Assembly (NCBI RefSeq): GCF_000517025.1
Contig: NZ_KI912095.1
Location: forward strand, 290,888-354,887
Direction of reading: 5' to 3'
DNA length: 64,000 nucleotides
Source: Halonatronum saccharophilum DSM 13868
GTDB taxonomy: Bacteria; Bacillota; Halanaerobiia; Halobacteroidales; Halobacteroidaceae
Positions 17,324 through 28,400 of the stretch are shown piece by piece; within the stretch, counting starts at the first letter, position 1, and every line of letters starts with the position of its first letter. Below the pieces are notes generated by a model, which was not told the DNA's origin, searched no databases, and saw only the letters and a list, made by a program, of their open reading frames with translations. The position numbers were made by a program, and so were the translations under genes.

Positions 17324-17686
17324 TTAATTTATAAAAGCAAACCTATCTGCTATATTGTTCTCTAAGGCCTCTACATAATCAACCCAGTTTTGGCCCATGG
17401 TCTCATTCAACTCATCGATTATTGCATCAACCACTCTGCTTATAAATAAACTGACCAGCCTTCTCTTAATCCAGTTTAACTCTGCTTTTTCCTCAACATA
17501 CTCCATTACATGCTCAAGCACCCATTGCTTCTTCTTCTCTCCTCGACCACTTTCTTCCCATTTATCTTCAGCATAAGCTACAGCTAAAACTATCTGATCC
17601 CAGGTCTCATCCCATAAATTTTGTGCTATGCCTTCTAATATTCCTTTTACCAAACTAGCTAAAACTTCAATCACAAACTTCCTCAT
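17324..17686 (-). CDS. lysis-region protein, possible LLH-type holin accessory
   Basis: The last gene of the late operon, 120 residues. The N-terminus (FVIEVLASLVKGILEGIAQNL) is an amphipathic to hydrophobic helix; the middle, with KKKQWVLEHVMEYVEEKAELNW, recalls the KK..V...l..... segment of LLH-type holin family proteins; the C-terminal half is helical. I am not certain of a membrane span. It follows the lysin gene by 20 bp with RBS GGAGTGA. Function is inferred from its location next to holin and lysin. Confidence 0.45.
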   Translation of the reverse strand: MRKFVIEVLASLVKGILEGIAQNLWDETWDQIVLAVAYAEDKWEESGRGEKKKQWVLEHVMEYVEEKAELNWIKRRLVSLFISRVVDAIIDELNETMGQNWVDYVEALENNIADRFAFIN

Positions 17687-17706
17687 TAATAGTCACTCCA
17701 TTCTTA

Positions 17707-18291
17707 TTATTTTATTTTCACAATAATCTTATTGCAACCTTTGACCTTATCCATCAGCTCATCCATAGCTGCTTTACTCTGCCAAACAACATTATCCCCT
17801 TTGGTCTTTCCAATCAAGATACACCCTTTAGTATGAGAAATTTTGTTCCCTCTGTGAATTTGAATGGCATTGCGATTAGGTACATTTCTTAGTTGAATAA
17901 CATTGTAATTCCACCTACTTGTAGATTTATCCCTGATAAAGGCTTTATATTGGCCCGCTAGAATACAGCTCTTTCTTCTTTTATTATCCTCCCAGGGCAG
18001 CTCTAAGGTATAACCTACTAAATCACCATCAACCTTCAACATACCCATAGTGCTTTCGTTAGTCATCTCTGTTCTGTCAATCTCTATTATTACTTCTTCA
18101 GAAGAAAACAAAGCTTTATAAGTTTGCGGGCCAACTATCCCATCTACTATCAATCCTTTTTTTCTTTGAAAACCCACTACTGCTTTATGAGTCTGTTTTC
18201 CAAACCAACCATCAACCTTTATCCCAAGAGCTTGCTGCACCTTCTTGACTTTATCGCTATATATCATCTGATCAGAATTATACTTTAACAA
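17707..18291 (-). CDS. lysin-like protein: two peptidoglycan-binding repeats plus DUF5675-type domain
   Basis: Residues about 10-65 contain a PG_binding_1 type unit (KVKKVQQALGIKVDGWFGKQT, FQRKKGLIVDGIVGPQTYKAL). The rest matches a DUF5675-like domain: GYTLELPWEDN, CILAGQYKAFI, NAIQIHRGNKISHTKGCILIG with conserved His and Cys. This pair occurs in phage lysis cassettes; cell wall cleavage is plausible, but the catalytic chemistry is unknown. The TTG at 18291, spaced from GGGGGTGA, is a better start than the upstream TTG at 18309, which overlaps that site. It lies directly after the holin gene. Confidence 0.7.
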   Translation of the reverse strand: MLKYNSDQMIYSDKVKKVQQALGIKVDGWFGKQTHKAVVGFQRKKGLIVDGIVGPQTYKALFSSEEVIIEIDRTEMTNESTMGMLKVDGDLVGYTLELPWEDNKRRKSCILAGQYKAFIRDKSTSRWNYNVIQLRNVPNRNAIQIHRGNKISHTKGCILIGKTKGDNVVWQSKAAMDELMDKVKGCNKIIVKIK

Positions 18292-18328
18292 AATATCACC
18301 CCCTTCCAAAAAATAAAAAAGACACCTT

Positions 18329-18745
18329 TTAGGTGCTTTTGCTAGAATCTTTTTTCAATTGTATCAGTGCTTTTTTTAGAAATGGAGGAATATCTACACC
18401 AGCTTCAGCTAGGTTCTCTAACGCACTCAAACTCTCATTTGAAATATAAAACATTATTGTGACTGTTCTTAAGATAGGCTGATCTATATTAATTGCTCCA
18501 TCAACTAAATGCGCGATCGATACAGCAGTAAATATTCCAACCTTTCTCAATATCCCAATCCATCCCACTTCGCTACTAACTTCTTGATTAATGAATGCAG
18601 CTATTAGCCCAGTAATATAATCAATAACTACAAAAGTTGCTAAAGCAATAACCGTCCCGTCCCATCCGCCTAAAAAATAAGCCAGAATTGTCCCTACTGC
18701 ACTAACTAATCCTCTTAAATATCTTAACAATAACTCCTCATTCAT
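18329..18745 (-). CDS. phage holin (toxin secretion/phage lysis holin family)
   Basis: The 138-residue membrane protein has three to four helices (GLVSAVGTILAYFLGGWDGTVIALATFVVIDYITG begins two of them) and the family marks DYITGLIAA and IGILRKVGIFTAVSIAHLVD, then SNESLSALENLAEAGVDIPPFLKKAL. Holins of this family permeabilise the membrane to time lysis. RBS GGAGGGAGGTGA precedes the ATG. The gene overlaps the short zinc-ribbon frame upstream (ATGA-type coupling) and is followed by the lysin. Confidence 0.9.
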   Translation of the reverse strand: MNEELLLRYLRGLVSAVGTILAYFLGGWDGTVIALATFVVIDYITGLIAAFINQEVSSEVGWIGILRKVGIFTAVSIAHLVDGAINIDQPILRTVTIMFYISNESLSALENLAEAGVDIPPFLKKALIQLKKDSSKST

Positions 18746-18833
18746 AAGTCACCTCCCTCCAATTGCAATTCGGACAAATATCATTTTCTAATTTCCTTCC
18801 ACAATTTTTGCACCTACTCGGATAACTCTTCAT
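18738..18833 (-). CDS. 31-residue zinc-ribbon microprotein
   Basis: A short frame bridges the tail-fibre assembly gene and the holin. It encodes two Cys pairs (CKNCGRKLENDICPNC), a compact zinc ribbon, and its stop overlaps the holin start. AAAGGAG lies 13 bases before the ATG, somewhat far. Such tiny zinc ribbons occur beside phage holins. Function unknown; it fits perfectly between two genes and uses the otherwise empty space, which supports it being real. Confidence 0.55.
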   Translation of the reverse strand: MKSYPSRCKNCGRKLENDICPNCNWREVTYE

Positions 18834-19308
18834 AAAGCTTACTCAACTCCTTTCTGATCTCAGTTATCTCTTCTTTAACCTCTGCCATTTCTTCTGCTTC
18901 ATTATCTATCATTAAAGATACATAATTTTGCTTCCTTTGTTCTAGTAACTCCTCTAGATGATTTATTGAAGATTTAATCTCTTGTTTCTTTTTTTCCTTC
19001 TCTTCACTATCAATTAAAAACTGTGGTTTACTAGAATACCAGCCTTCTTCTATTTCCGTACCCAAATCTGTAATCGTTATTTTATTGCCATCTTTATCCC
19101 AAAAACGTTGGCCCCTATAATCGACCTTGATTTCCCATTGATTCTCCTCTTGATTAAAAATTACTACTTCTCCCTTCTCGCAGTCAGGAGGAGGAACATC
19201 AGTAGCATTAGCTGGGATTAGGAATTTAGAAGGGTTAGCAGGAGAAATGTTGGCTTCTCCTATACCTGTTAATTCCTTGGTTGCCTTGTCAAAATAATAT
19301 ACTTTCAT
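18814..19308 (-). CDS. tail fibre assembly-like / tail-associated protein
   Basis: 164 residues. The N-terminal half has the fibre-assembly style (MKVYYFDKATKELTGIGEA, PANATDVPPPDCEKGEVVIFN, QWEIKVDYRGQRFWDK), seen in small proteins encoded just after tail fibre genes. The C-terminal half is a charged coiled coil (KEKKKQEIKSSINHLEELL...). RBS GAGGTGATATT precedes the ATG. Likely a chaperone or accessory of the giant fibre encoded immediately upstream; partner specificity is inference. Confidence 0.7.
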   Translation of the reverse strand: MKVYYFDKATKELTGIGEANISPANPSKFLIPANATDVPPPDCEKGEVVIFNQEENQWEIKVDYRGQRFWDKDGNKITITDLGTEIEEGWYSSKPQFLIDSEEKEKKKQEIKSSINHLEELLEQRKQNYVSLMIDNEAEEMAEVKEEITEIRKELSKLYEELSE

Positions 19309-19320
19309 AATATCACCTCT

Positions 19321-22300
19321 TTAATATTTGATTAACGGGATTATAGCAATATTTTGAGGTCTGGTTTCCGAATATCCATCCATAGAAGTGTAACCTTCTG
19401 AAACATCAGAATTGTCAGTAGAGTATCTCGCTCTGTTACTACGACCAACATGTGTTCTCCCTTGAGATGTATAAGCTTCTATATCCCTAGAGTACGACCT
19501 CGAGATCCTAACCCCTGTTAGATGTCTATGTTCTTGAAATCCATCTAGCTGCCTATCTCCAACATTTCTTGGTGAGAATGCACCAATCAATCCATCCTCA
19601 GGATCAATGCCTCTTCCCATATCCAAACCTCTAAAGAATTGGCCTCTTAGATCTGGAATAGGAAAATGAGTAGAAGAATTATAATTTCCTACGTGATTAG
19701 CATAAGTATGGTTATAAACATTATAAAGTTCTGGATAATCATTTTGTGGTAATGGCCCTCCATTTGCTACTAGCCACCCCTTAGGAATGTAATAAGTTAA
19801 ATTATTTTTAGTGTGGTAAGGATAAAATTTATCTGAATCATTTGGATTATACATTCCTGCTGTGTATTGTATCATTCCTCCTACTGGAACCATTGCACTT
19901 GGGCCATCAACCTCAAAACTACCCGATTTAATAATTTTTTTAGAATTATTATAGGATAACTCATTTAAATATCCAAGGTTTCCGTAATGATTCAAAACTT
20001 CTGATTCATTATCAGAAACAATGTATCCCGTAAAGAACATCTGTGAAGATAGATTAGAATCTGTAGTTTGATACCACAATCCAATGTGAGGTTCTCCTCC
20101 TACATTAATTTCAACTAATCTCCAGTCAATACTCCTTCGAGTTCCTTGAGTAATCTCTAAACTAGCATTATAACCACTATTACCAGAAGATGAAGATGAA
20201 TAGCAAATATCCACCTTGTGAAACACAAAATAACCACTACTTCTCTGTCCATAAATCGTACCAATAACTTCATTATTTCCTCCACCTGCCTTGCAGAGAA
20301 TATAAACCCCACTTCCATTGCTTTCATTCATGTTGCTTATTCGTTTAGCAAAGAAATGTCTTTTATTACCTCTTTCAACACTAAATACCCCTGGAACCAC
20401 AACCTTATGATTAGAATTACCTAACACAAATTCATCACGATTTTCTGCTTTTGCTCCCTTACCGATAACTACTGCATTTTGGTTGAAATCAGTATCTGCT
20501 CCAACTCCAATAGCAATACTGTTAATACTCGAAGCTTTAGAGTTAATTCCTAGAGCAATACTATCCAAGCCTCCTTCGCTCCAATTACCCACTGCGATAG
20601 ACCTATGGGCCAACGCTCTCGCACCTTCACCCAGGGCAATGCTATCGGCTGCTGACATAGAGTCCCAGCCTATCGCTATAGCATCATCTCCTATACAATT
20701 TCCCATTAAAGCTATACCTGCTATATTGTTGGCCCTAGCTCCAGAACCTAAGCCAAGAGAAAAAATTCCTAAAGCTTGAGCATTATATCCAACAGCAACA
20801 GAACCAGCACCAGTTGTAGTCTCAATATAATCTCCATCTTCTGTAACGCTTCCCCCTATGGCTACTGAATCACTACCCTCTGCCTTGGAGTGTCTACCTA
20901 AAGCCAAAGAATTTCTTCCTGTAGCTTTAGCCTCTCTACCAATAGCCATTGAATCATCTGAATGGGCTTCTGCACCTTCGCCAATAGTATCTATTAATAC
21001 TTCTCCTGATATTTTAGCATTCTTAAACTCTACCTCCATAGCTTCAATACTCTCTGCCCTTAATTTATCAGACGTAATACTTCCATCTGCAATTAGATCT
21101 GCAAGAAGATAAAGCTTATTACTTTGAGTATCAAGAGCAAAAACTGCTTGGCCTTCTCCATCATCCTCTGTGCCAAATATTCTAAATCTATCTGCTAATA
21201 CTCCAAACTCACTAATTCCATCCTCTAGTGCTAGTCCAAAACCTGATGCTACTTTTTTACCATTTGACTGTTCTTGGATTTTAACAGTATATTCGTTGGC
21301 TAATTGCTTAATTTGAGTGGCTTGTAATTCTGACTGCTCTGAGTCATAAAATGGTGCTTGAGACTCATACCATTGTTTAATAGTATCTTCACCAACTGCG
21401 TAAGGCAAAATAAGGAGTTCATCAAATAAGGCATTCCCTATGTTTCCACTATCTCGACCTAATTGAAATCTATCAAATGATATTAAAGGATTGTCAATAC
21501 CCCTCTCGTGATACTCCCCATCTATAAAAACACAAAATTTATCTTGACTGTAAGTGATAACTATGAAATTAAAATCATCCTTTTTGAATGTATCATATAT
21601 ATTTATACTTTCTGTAGAACTTCCATTAGGCGCTTCAAACCTCAACCTGTCATCTCGCTCTCTTCTATAACATCTAAAAGTTGCAGAGCCAGTGCTGAGG
21701 GTATTTGCTTGATAAACCCTATCCCAACTTCTACCTGAATAGGTATGAGGTTTATAATAAAAAGCAAAAGTCAATTCCCTAGGGTTAAATAATTGAGCAG
21801 GTAATATAAACCTACCATTATCCCTACTCCCATCTACAAAACTAGTTGCGAAAGGTTTCTTTTCTAGTTGAGGATTAAGTATAAATACTTTAGGTCTTAA
21901 ATCACTCCCACTAGTATATAACCTCCCAGGTTCAAATCTAAAACTATTATAATATCCCTTAGTTCCTCCACTATCATTGTTTACTGTCAATTTAACTTTA
22001 GTCCATTTTCCCCTAGGATAATGTTCTCTTGCTATTATTGTCCCATTACTACCACCACCCCAAGCATAAATAGAAAGTCTGTTCTGAACACAGTCTTCTT
22101 CAAAATAAGCCCAACAACTTAAGGTGAAACTTTCACCATCTTTTAAAATCAAATCAGGTAAATTTAATAAATTGCCCCAATTAGATGTAGTGTAAATCGC
22201 ATCTTTTATATCATCAACCATCAAAGGTAACCCGGCTGGTAATATATCATAGTCCTTTTCATCCACAATAGCACCATTAGTAGATAATCCCTCTGTGTAA

Positions 22301-25300
22301 ATTAAATTTTCTGTACCTTCTTCTACTGCTACTGCTCCACCAAATCTACCTTCATTTGGTCTTATAGTTGCTACAGGAGCGCCTACGGGTTCAACACCAT
22401 CAGTACTATTCAAATGCTTATCAAAATGAAATAAAGTACCCCCTTCTGGCTTTACTATACTTGATTGATTAGCCCTTTGATTAACCTTTTGAACAGTAGA
22501 GGTGATTTCATCTGCTCTTTGATTGATTTGACTGATATCGCTATCGTGACCATCTAATCTCTGTACAGTTGTGGATATATTATTAGCATTTTGATTTATA
22601 TCAGAGGTATTAGTAGAAACGTTCCCACTTATTGTGTCCACTTCTGATTGCTCTGCTTTCGATTCAATACTAGTCTCAGTTTGAGCTATCCTAGTCCCTT
22701 GACTAGACACTGTACCTTCTAAGGTATCAAAGTCCTCTTGTTCTACTTTACTTTCTATAAGACTTGCTTGTTGAGTTATAGTAGTCTCAGCTTTGCTAAC
22801 CCTACCTTCTACGGCATCTAATTCAGTTTGAGATACCTTAGATTTAATCTCTCCATCCAACTTCTCTATACTAGTAGAATTTTCAGATACGGTTTCTTCT
22901 ACTCCTTCTAATCTCTCTTTGGCATCAGATAAATCATTCTCAGCACTTTCAATTCTTTGCTCTATATTCTCAGGAATTTCTCCTATACTTTCTAAGTCTG
23001 ATTCAATACCTGGTATCTTAGCAATCTCACCTCTTAACGATTCAGTTAACTTTGATTCATTTATCGCCTCATCTGGTATATGAAGGCTGTCTACAGTAAT
23101 TGATACAGGATCAGACTTCTCACCTTCTCCCAAGACATCATAAGCTGATACTCTTATTTGATATTCTTCCTCAGGAACAGCTGCAAACTCGTATTTATCT
23201 AACTTTTCTATATTATATCTTTTCTCTTCCTCGCCCTCTTTTTTAAGATAGAGATAGTAACCATTAATTGTTGGATCATTTAAGGGATTAACCTCTACTA
23301 TTATTTTTTCAAAGAAGGTTGAGGCATCTGGGGCCAACGGTTGACCAGGTACAGGGTTCTCTAATGTAATTATTCCAGTCTCTTCTGAATAACCAACTGC
23401 ACTAAAAGATTTAATATAAAAAGTATATTCCCTGTTCCTTATGTCATTAAAGGTGCAACTCTTGGAGCTGCCAAGATAAACTAAACCTTCTTCTTCTCCG
23501 AAATTATCATCTAATCTTACCTCATATACCTTATTGCCCTCCTCTTGCGGAGAACTCCACCTTAAAAAAATGTTATTTCTAAATCTACAGGCACTTTCTA
23601 TGAAATCAGCCTTTTGAGGAAGTGGATAAATAACTGTAATAGAATCAGACTTTTGACTTTCTATATCATTAAAGGTTACAGCTGATACCTGTATTGAATA
23701 CTCCAACCCACCCTTCACATTAAACTCTGCCAAGTTAGCTGGTACAAACTTCTTAGATCCACCAACCTCCGACTCTATATAAATATAATAACCTTTTATA
23801 TCTTCACGCTTGACCTCATCCCAAGTAACTTCTACCTTACCCTCACTTAAATTATATTCTAAATTCTCTGGGGCCAACGGCGGAGTATTATACTTAGTAA
23901 CTGCATTTCTGCGAATCTGGTCTAGCCTTACTATAGCATCTAAATCTGACCCATCAGCCTGCACCGTATCAACTAAAGAATTATCGAATTGATAAGGAAG
24001 GTACTTAATCAACTCCAAGGAAGTCTTCTTCCCCTTAAAATTATGGCTAAACCTGTTTACTACACCACTATCTTTTATATCTATAGTATCTAGCTCAACT
24101 ATATTATTTAACTGAATAAAGGTGCTTAGATAGGTATCAAATTTATACTTAACCCTATCCCTACAATTAAAATGATATGAATATTGGGCATTTAATCCTG
24201 CTAATTGAAGAGTTTGAATATACTTATTGTCTATAGTCAATTCATTATCAACGTAATCCCTTTCCGTATAACTTACTTGATTGCCATCTATCTTAGCCAA
24301 AGGCTTCCCATACATCTTAAACCTTCTTATATAGATAAAATCATCTTTTGCAGGTTTAAATCTTATCTTTCCTCCAGTACGATCATACTCAAGCTGATAT
24401 TCTACCTCTATCTGCTTACCATCCTTATCTTCAAATAACTTTTCTACCTCATCTATAATATCGATACAGATTGGTGTAACATAAGAAAACTTAAGCCAGT
24501 TAGTCCATTCTTCATCACTTGGTACTATTTCAAAGTTAGCTAAATCTAAATCCTCCTGGTAGTGTTGGCCCATTAGTTGCCAGATTACCTGCTCTTCTTC
24601 AATTCTAAACTGAGAATAATTAACTACCACCTTATCATATTGAGCTTCCATTGGCTCTGCTTGAATCTGCTTTTTAACATTCTGGTCAATCTTATATTCT
24701 ATATCTTCCTCTATCTCATTATGAAAAGGGGTCATAAAAGTCAGCTTACCTTGATGATCTACAAACAACTTACCACAGACTGCATCCACCAACTCGGTAA
24801 ACTCTGCTAATATCTTTTTATCTTTTTCCCAGTAGATATAATGAGTAATTAAATGATTTCCTTCTGCTCCTTTAACATCATCAAAGTTAAGTTCTTCATC
24901 ACCAAAACCCATCTTGTAGGCTAAAATATGGGCCAACGAATTACTTTTATCATCACCATTACATACATACTTAGCCACCAATACTTCATCTTCATTAAAC
25001 TTCCCTCTTATTCCATTAAAGAGCTTATCATAGACCTTAATATCAAAAGAATGCTCAATATTCTTGTGAGTAGCTTTCGCCCCTTTTACAAAGCCAGTAA
25101 AAAGAGTAATCTCTTCTCCAGCAAAAGAATCTATAAGTTGAATCAAATCTCCCTCTTCTATTACCTCCTCTATCTCCAAACTCTCATATCGATCTAGATC
25201 TACCTTAAACTCAAGGGTATTGGTTGAACTTTTTCCTTGTTTAGACTTCTCTTCATTGCTTTGATTAATGGTATCAGAACTAATATAATCAGTAATATCT

Positions 25301-25410
25301 TTATTCTTAGTAATGTTAATAATCGATACTCTATGGTCATTTATATATTTGAAATCCTTACTATTATCCTTAAACTTATTGCTAACCTCTATAAAAGGCA
25401 TAATCCACAA
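19321..25410 (-). CDS. 2029-residue tail tip / receptor-binding fibre protein
   Basis: Domain order: an N-terminal baseplate-hub/Tal-like region (about 1-480), three fibronectin type III-like modules (about 500-790; PPLAPENLEYNLSEGKVEVTW, GYYIYIES, ISVSAV-type strands), a long coiled coil with repeated SKVSQ/ESKAEQ units (about 810-990), a LamG/concanavalin-like domain (about 1010-1320; TFAFYYKPH, FDELLILPYAV), YadA-head repeats (SLALGRHSKAEGSDSVAIGG, SIALGEGARA), and a C-terminal tail-collar domain (PKGWLVANGGPLP, DLRGQFFRGLD). It replaces separate Dit, Tal and fibre genes. The TTG start at 25410 sits 5 bases after GGAGG; the ATG at 25401 is the alternative. Confidence 0.85.
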   Translation of the reverse strand: MWIMPFIEVSNKFKDNSKDFKYINDHRVSIINITKNKDITDYISSDTINQSNEEKSKQGKSSTNTLEFKVDLDRYESLEIEEVIEEGDLIQLIDSFAGEEITLFTGFVKGAKATHKNIEHSFDIKVYDKLFNGIRGKFNEDEVLVAKYVCNGDDKSNSLAHILAYKMGFGDEELNFDDVKGAEGNHLITHYIYWEKDKKILAEFTELVDAVCGKLFVDHQGKLTFMTPFHNEIEEDIEYKIDQNVKKQIQAEPMEAQYDKVVVNYSQFRIEEEQVIWQLMGQHYQEDLDLANFEIVPSDEEWTNWLKFSYVTPICIDIIDEVEKLFEDKDGKQIEVEYQLEYDRTGGKIRFKPAKDDFIYIRRFKMYGKPLAKIDGNQVSYTERDYVDNELTIDNKYIQTLQLAGLNAQYSYHFNCRDRVKYKFDTYLSTFIQLNNIVELDTIDIKDSGVVNRFSHNFKGKKTSLELIKYLPYQFDNSLVDTVQADGSDLDAIVRLDQIRRNAVTKYNTPPLAPENLEYNLSEGKVEVTWDEVKREDIKGYYIYIESEVGGSKKFVPANLAEFNVKGGLEYSIQVSAVTFNDIESQKSDSITVIYPLPQKADFIESACRFRNNIFLRWSSPQEEGNKVYEVRLDDNFGEEEGLVYLGSSKSCTFNDIRNREYTFYIKSFSAVGYSEETGIITLENPVPGQPLAPDASTFFEKIIVEVNPLNDPTINGYYLYLKKEGEEEKRYNIEKLDKYEFAAVPEEEYQIRVSAYDVLGEGEKSDPVSITVDSLHIPDEAINESKLTESLRGEIAKIPGIESDLESIGEIPENIEQRIESAENDLSDAKERLEGVEETVSENSTSIEKLDGEIKSKVSQTELDAVEGRVSKAETTITQQASLIESKVEQEDFDTLEGTVSSQGTRIAQTETSIESKAEQSEVDTISGNVSTNTSDINQNANNISTTVQRLDGHDSDISQINQRADEITSTVQKVNQRANQSSIVKPEGGTLFHFDKHLNSTDGVEPVGAPVATIRPNEGRFGGAVAVEEGTENLIYTEGLSTNGAIVDEKDYDILPAGLPLMVDDIKDAIYTTSNWGNLLNLPDLILKDGESFTLSCWAYFEEDCVQNRLSIYAWGGGSNGTIIAREHYPRGKWTKVKLTVNNDSGGTKGYYNSFRFEPGRLYTSGSDLRPKVFILNPQLEKKPFATSFVDGSRDNGRFILPAQLFNPRELTFAFYYKPHTYSGRSWDRVYQANTLSTGSATFRCYRRERDDRLRFEAPNGSSTESINIYDTFKKDDFNFIVITYSQDKFCVFIDGEYHERGIDNPLISFDRFQLGRDSGNIGNALFDELLILPYAVGEDTIKQWYESQAPFYDSEQSELQATQIKQLANEYTVKIQEQSNGKKVASGFGLALEDGISEFGVLADRFRIFGTEDDGEGQAVFALDTQSNKLYLLADLIADGSITSDKLRAESIEAMEVEFKNAKISGEVLIDTIGEGAEAHSDDSMAIGREAKATGRNSLALGRHSKAEGSDSVAIGGSVTEDGDYIETTTGAGSVAVGYNAQALGIFSLGLGSGARANNIAGIALMGNCIGDDAIAIGWDSMSAADSIALGEGARALAHRSIAVGNWSEGGLDSIALGINSKASSINSIAIGVGADTDFNQNAVVIGKGAKAENRDEFVLGNSNHKVVVPGVFSVERGNKRHFFAKRISNMNESNGSGVYILCKAGGGNNEVIGTIYGQRSSGYFVFHKVDICYSSSSSGNSGYNASLEITQGTRRSIDWRLVEINVGGEPHIGLWYQTTDSNLSSQMFFTGYIVSDNESEVLNHYGNLGYLNELSYNNSKKIIKSGSFEVDGPSAMVPVGGMIQYTAGMYNPNDSDKFYPYHTKNNLTYYIPKGWLVANGGPLPQNDYPELYNVYNHTYANHVGNYNSSTHFPIPDLRGQFFRGLDMGRGIDPEDGLIGAFSPRNVGDRQLDGFQEHRHLTGVRISRSYSRDIEAYTSQGRTHVGRSNRARYSTDNSDVSEGYTSMDGYSETRPQNIAIIPLIKY

Positions 25411-25442
25411 TCCACCTCCTCAATTAAAAAGAGAAGCAGACC

Positions 25443-28400
25443 TTAAGCCTGCTTCTCTTCCTGCTCTTCCTTCCACTCTAAAAATCTATCAAATAATTCT
25501 GTTTGATTCTCTCCATATAAATTATCGATATTTGGAGCAAAAATAAACTTTTGATTGATAATAGTAGCTTCTTCCCCACTTACACTGGCTCCGCTATAAT
25601 AATCAGATCCACCATTGTTCGAAGACTCTTCCCCTTGTGGAACCCTATCTTGATCAATAGCATAGCCCCAAGATTTAATTTGTTCTCGTAAGTCTTTATC
25701 TCTCTCCATCATAAGTTCAAATACTTCTTGGTCATTCATACCTTCTATCTCTTTTTGGAACTCTTCTGAATCAAAGTCAAAATAATCACTAAACATTTCT
25801 TGATATACTTGAGAATCTGCAAAAGCATTAAACATACTATTGGTAATTTCATCATAAATTGATTGGCCCATTGACCTAGTAAAATCATAATAAGAACCTG
25901 ATTCAAATCCCGTTCTCATAGCACTAGATAATGAATTAGATACAGTATCAGCTAACTCCCTTGCTTGTCTCTCTGCTTCAGTTAATGGAATCACTAAATC
26001 AATCTCATCAGATGTATATCCTATTTCCTCCATATCTTCTCTTATTGAATCCCAAAGAATATCCATTGTTTCAGTTTCTTCTCTCAGAGTCTCCATATCT
26101 TTCAATAGTGAGTCATATTCATTACTATCAGCAAAAAAGTCATCAATATGGGTTACTGGATTATCACCACCATATTTTGCTAAAGAATCAGCTGCTTCTC
26201 CAAATAAAACATTAAATCTATCATCTAGCCCATCCTCTTCCCCAATTACGTTGTCATACATAATTTGAGAAATATCCCTGGAGAGCGTAGTAAATGATTG
26301 ACCTATGCCTATTGCGAAAGATTCAAATAAACTACTTCCATCTGCAAAAGAATCTACAAAACTGCTTCTTACATCTTGCATTGCAACAACTATTCTCTTT
26401 CCTCCATCTTCAAAATCTTCTGCATATTGTTCAATTTTACTTTCAATATCCTCAGCATAGTCATTAGGATCTCTGCCTGCTGTAACATATAACTGCTCTA
26501 ACTGTTCTCGGTATTGCTCTAATGCTGCTGATTCTTCCACCCATTCAACACTTTCAAAGGACTCATATCTTACTGACTGTTGGAATGTTTGGCTTGCTTC
26601 TTCTAAATCTTTAACCATCTGCACGTATTCATCTAACTGCTCTTGAAACTCATCAAAATTATGGTCTGTATGTCTGTCTCTCAACCGACTACTCGTACCT
26701 GCCACATCAACTGCTACTTTTCTAATTTCTTCGTCTGTTACATCTTGGACTACTTTATTAAACTCTTTTAATTCGTCAAAAGACATAGAATCTACATCAG
26801 ACCAACGGCTCATATCATATCCAGCGGTTTCTAAGAAATCATGTATTCCATAGTGACCAGTTTCAGATTTAGAAGACCAGTAGTCTCTGCTTCTGTTAGT
26901 ATAAACAGATATTTCGTCTATAAAATCTGGTCTATTTTCTTTAACTAATTTAAGATGTCCTTCTAAAAAATCTTCACCTGTTCTAATGTTGGACATAGTT
27001 GAATGACTAGCTGTCATCTTTATTATATTGTTAGCAGTTTGAGCTGTATTTTGGCTAATTCTCTTCATTATCTCTACTTGCTCTCTAGCTAATTCATTAG
27101 CTTCATCAAACTTATCCCTTTCTGCTTGGTTTCTCCTATCACTCCAAGATGAAATAGCATTATAAGCCATAACTCCTGCTCCTGCTACACCTAAAGCACC
27201 ACTTGCCATACCCAAAGCACTACTAGCGCCTTTTGCCGCTTGAAAACCTTGATATCCTTGTTGAGCTGAGCCTAATAAGTTATTAGCTAATCCCCAACTT
27301 TCATTACCTGTAGCTTGTTGCATTTGACTAGCAAAGCCAGAGAAGTTACTTGCCAAATTAGATAATTCTTGGGCCAACGTCTGGGTCTGATTATCCTGAC
27401 CATTTTTTATTTCATCTAACAAATTAAGATGTTCTTCTTCAATTTCTTTAGCTTCAGATTGAATTTTGTTAATCTGCTCTTCAAATCCAACTTTAAGATC
27501 ATTAACAGAAGCTATAACATTGACTATCTCTGCAAACTCTTCTGTATCATGGGCTATCTTGGCGAGATTTTCTAATATTCCATATAAAGCAGTATTATCA
27601 AGACCTGAATCTTGTAGTGTAGATAAGTTAGAACCTACATAACCACCATCTTTAAACCCTTGCCTCTTTCTTTCTAGTTCTTGAATTATAGAACCATATC
27701 CAGAATCTTGCACCATCCATGCAGGAGCAACCCATTCACCACCATGCACCACACCTGCAACTTCATTAATTGGAATATCATCACCTGTATATCCTCCAAC
27801 TTCATATTCTCTATAGCGCCAAGGCATCACTTCTCTCATAGTATTATTATAATGTTGCATTTCCATTCTAAAACCTGATGTTTCTATATTTCTTGCCATA
27901 TTATCTCTTATCTCATTTATCTTGTCATCTATTCTTTCACCAATCCTTAAATTAAGTACAACAGTAAATGCCAATGCACCTGCATGAGGACTTCCAGTAA
28001 ACATACCTATTCCTAAACCTGCCGCTAATGCAACAGCCATATTAGCACCAAAGGCTCTAAAATCTTCTTCTCCTTGCGCTTCCCTTAAATGAACCGCCAA
28101 AGATACTGCAGCTAAAGTATAAGGAGATACAGCTTTTCCAAACAATGCACTCGCACCTATCAAAGCACTTTTAAACCCTGCTATTGCACCCGAAGTTAAC
28201 TTTAATCCTATCGCCAATTTAGTTGCTTGTTGTAATATTGTGGTTAAATCGCCTTCTTGAATCGCTTCCCAGGTCTCTCCTACAAACTCTATTACTAACT
28301 GTGCTATATTGCTTTCTTTAAAAGACTCCCATATCGCTTTTATATCATCTATTACTTCCTGAGTTATTTCTCTCATTCCAAAGAGATTTAATCTCCAAGA

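Noticed and set aside
20483-21112. Plus-strand frames rich in Pro, Ala and Ser opposite the YadA-head repeats.
   Set aside because: They are complements of the repeated ALGxxSxA codons and have no start signals.
24205-25546. Several open frames of 60-89 codons on the plus strand opposite the tail genes.
   Set aside because: No ribosome sites, biased low-complexity hydrophobic translations, and full overlap with confidently assigned minus-strand genes.
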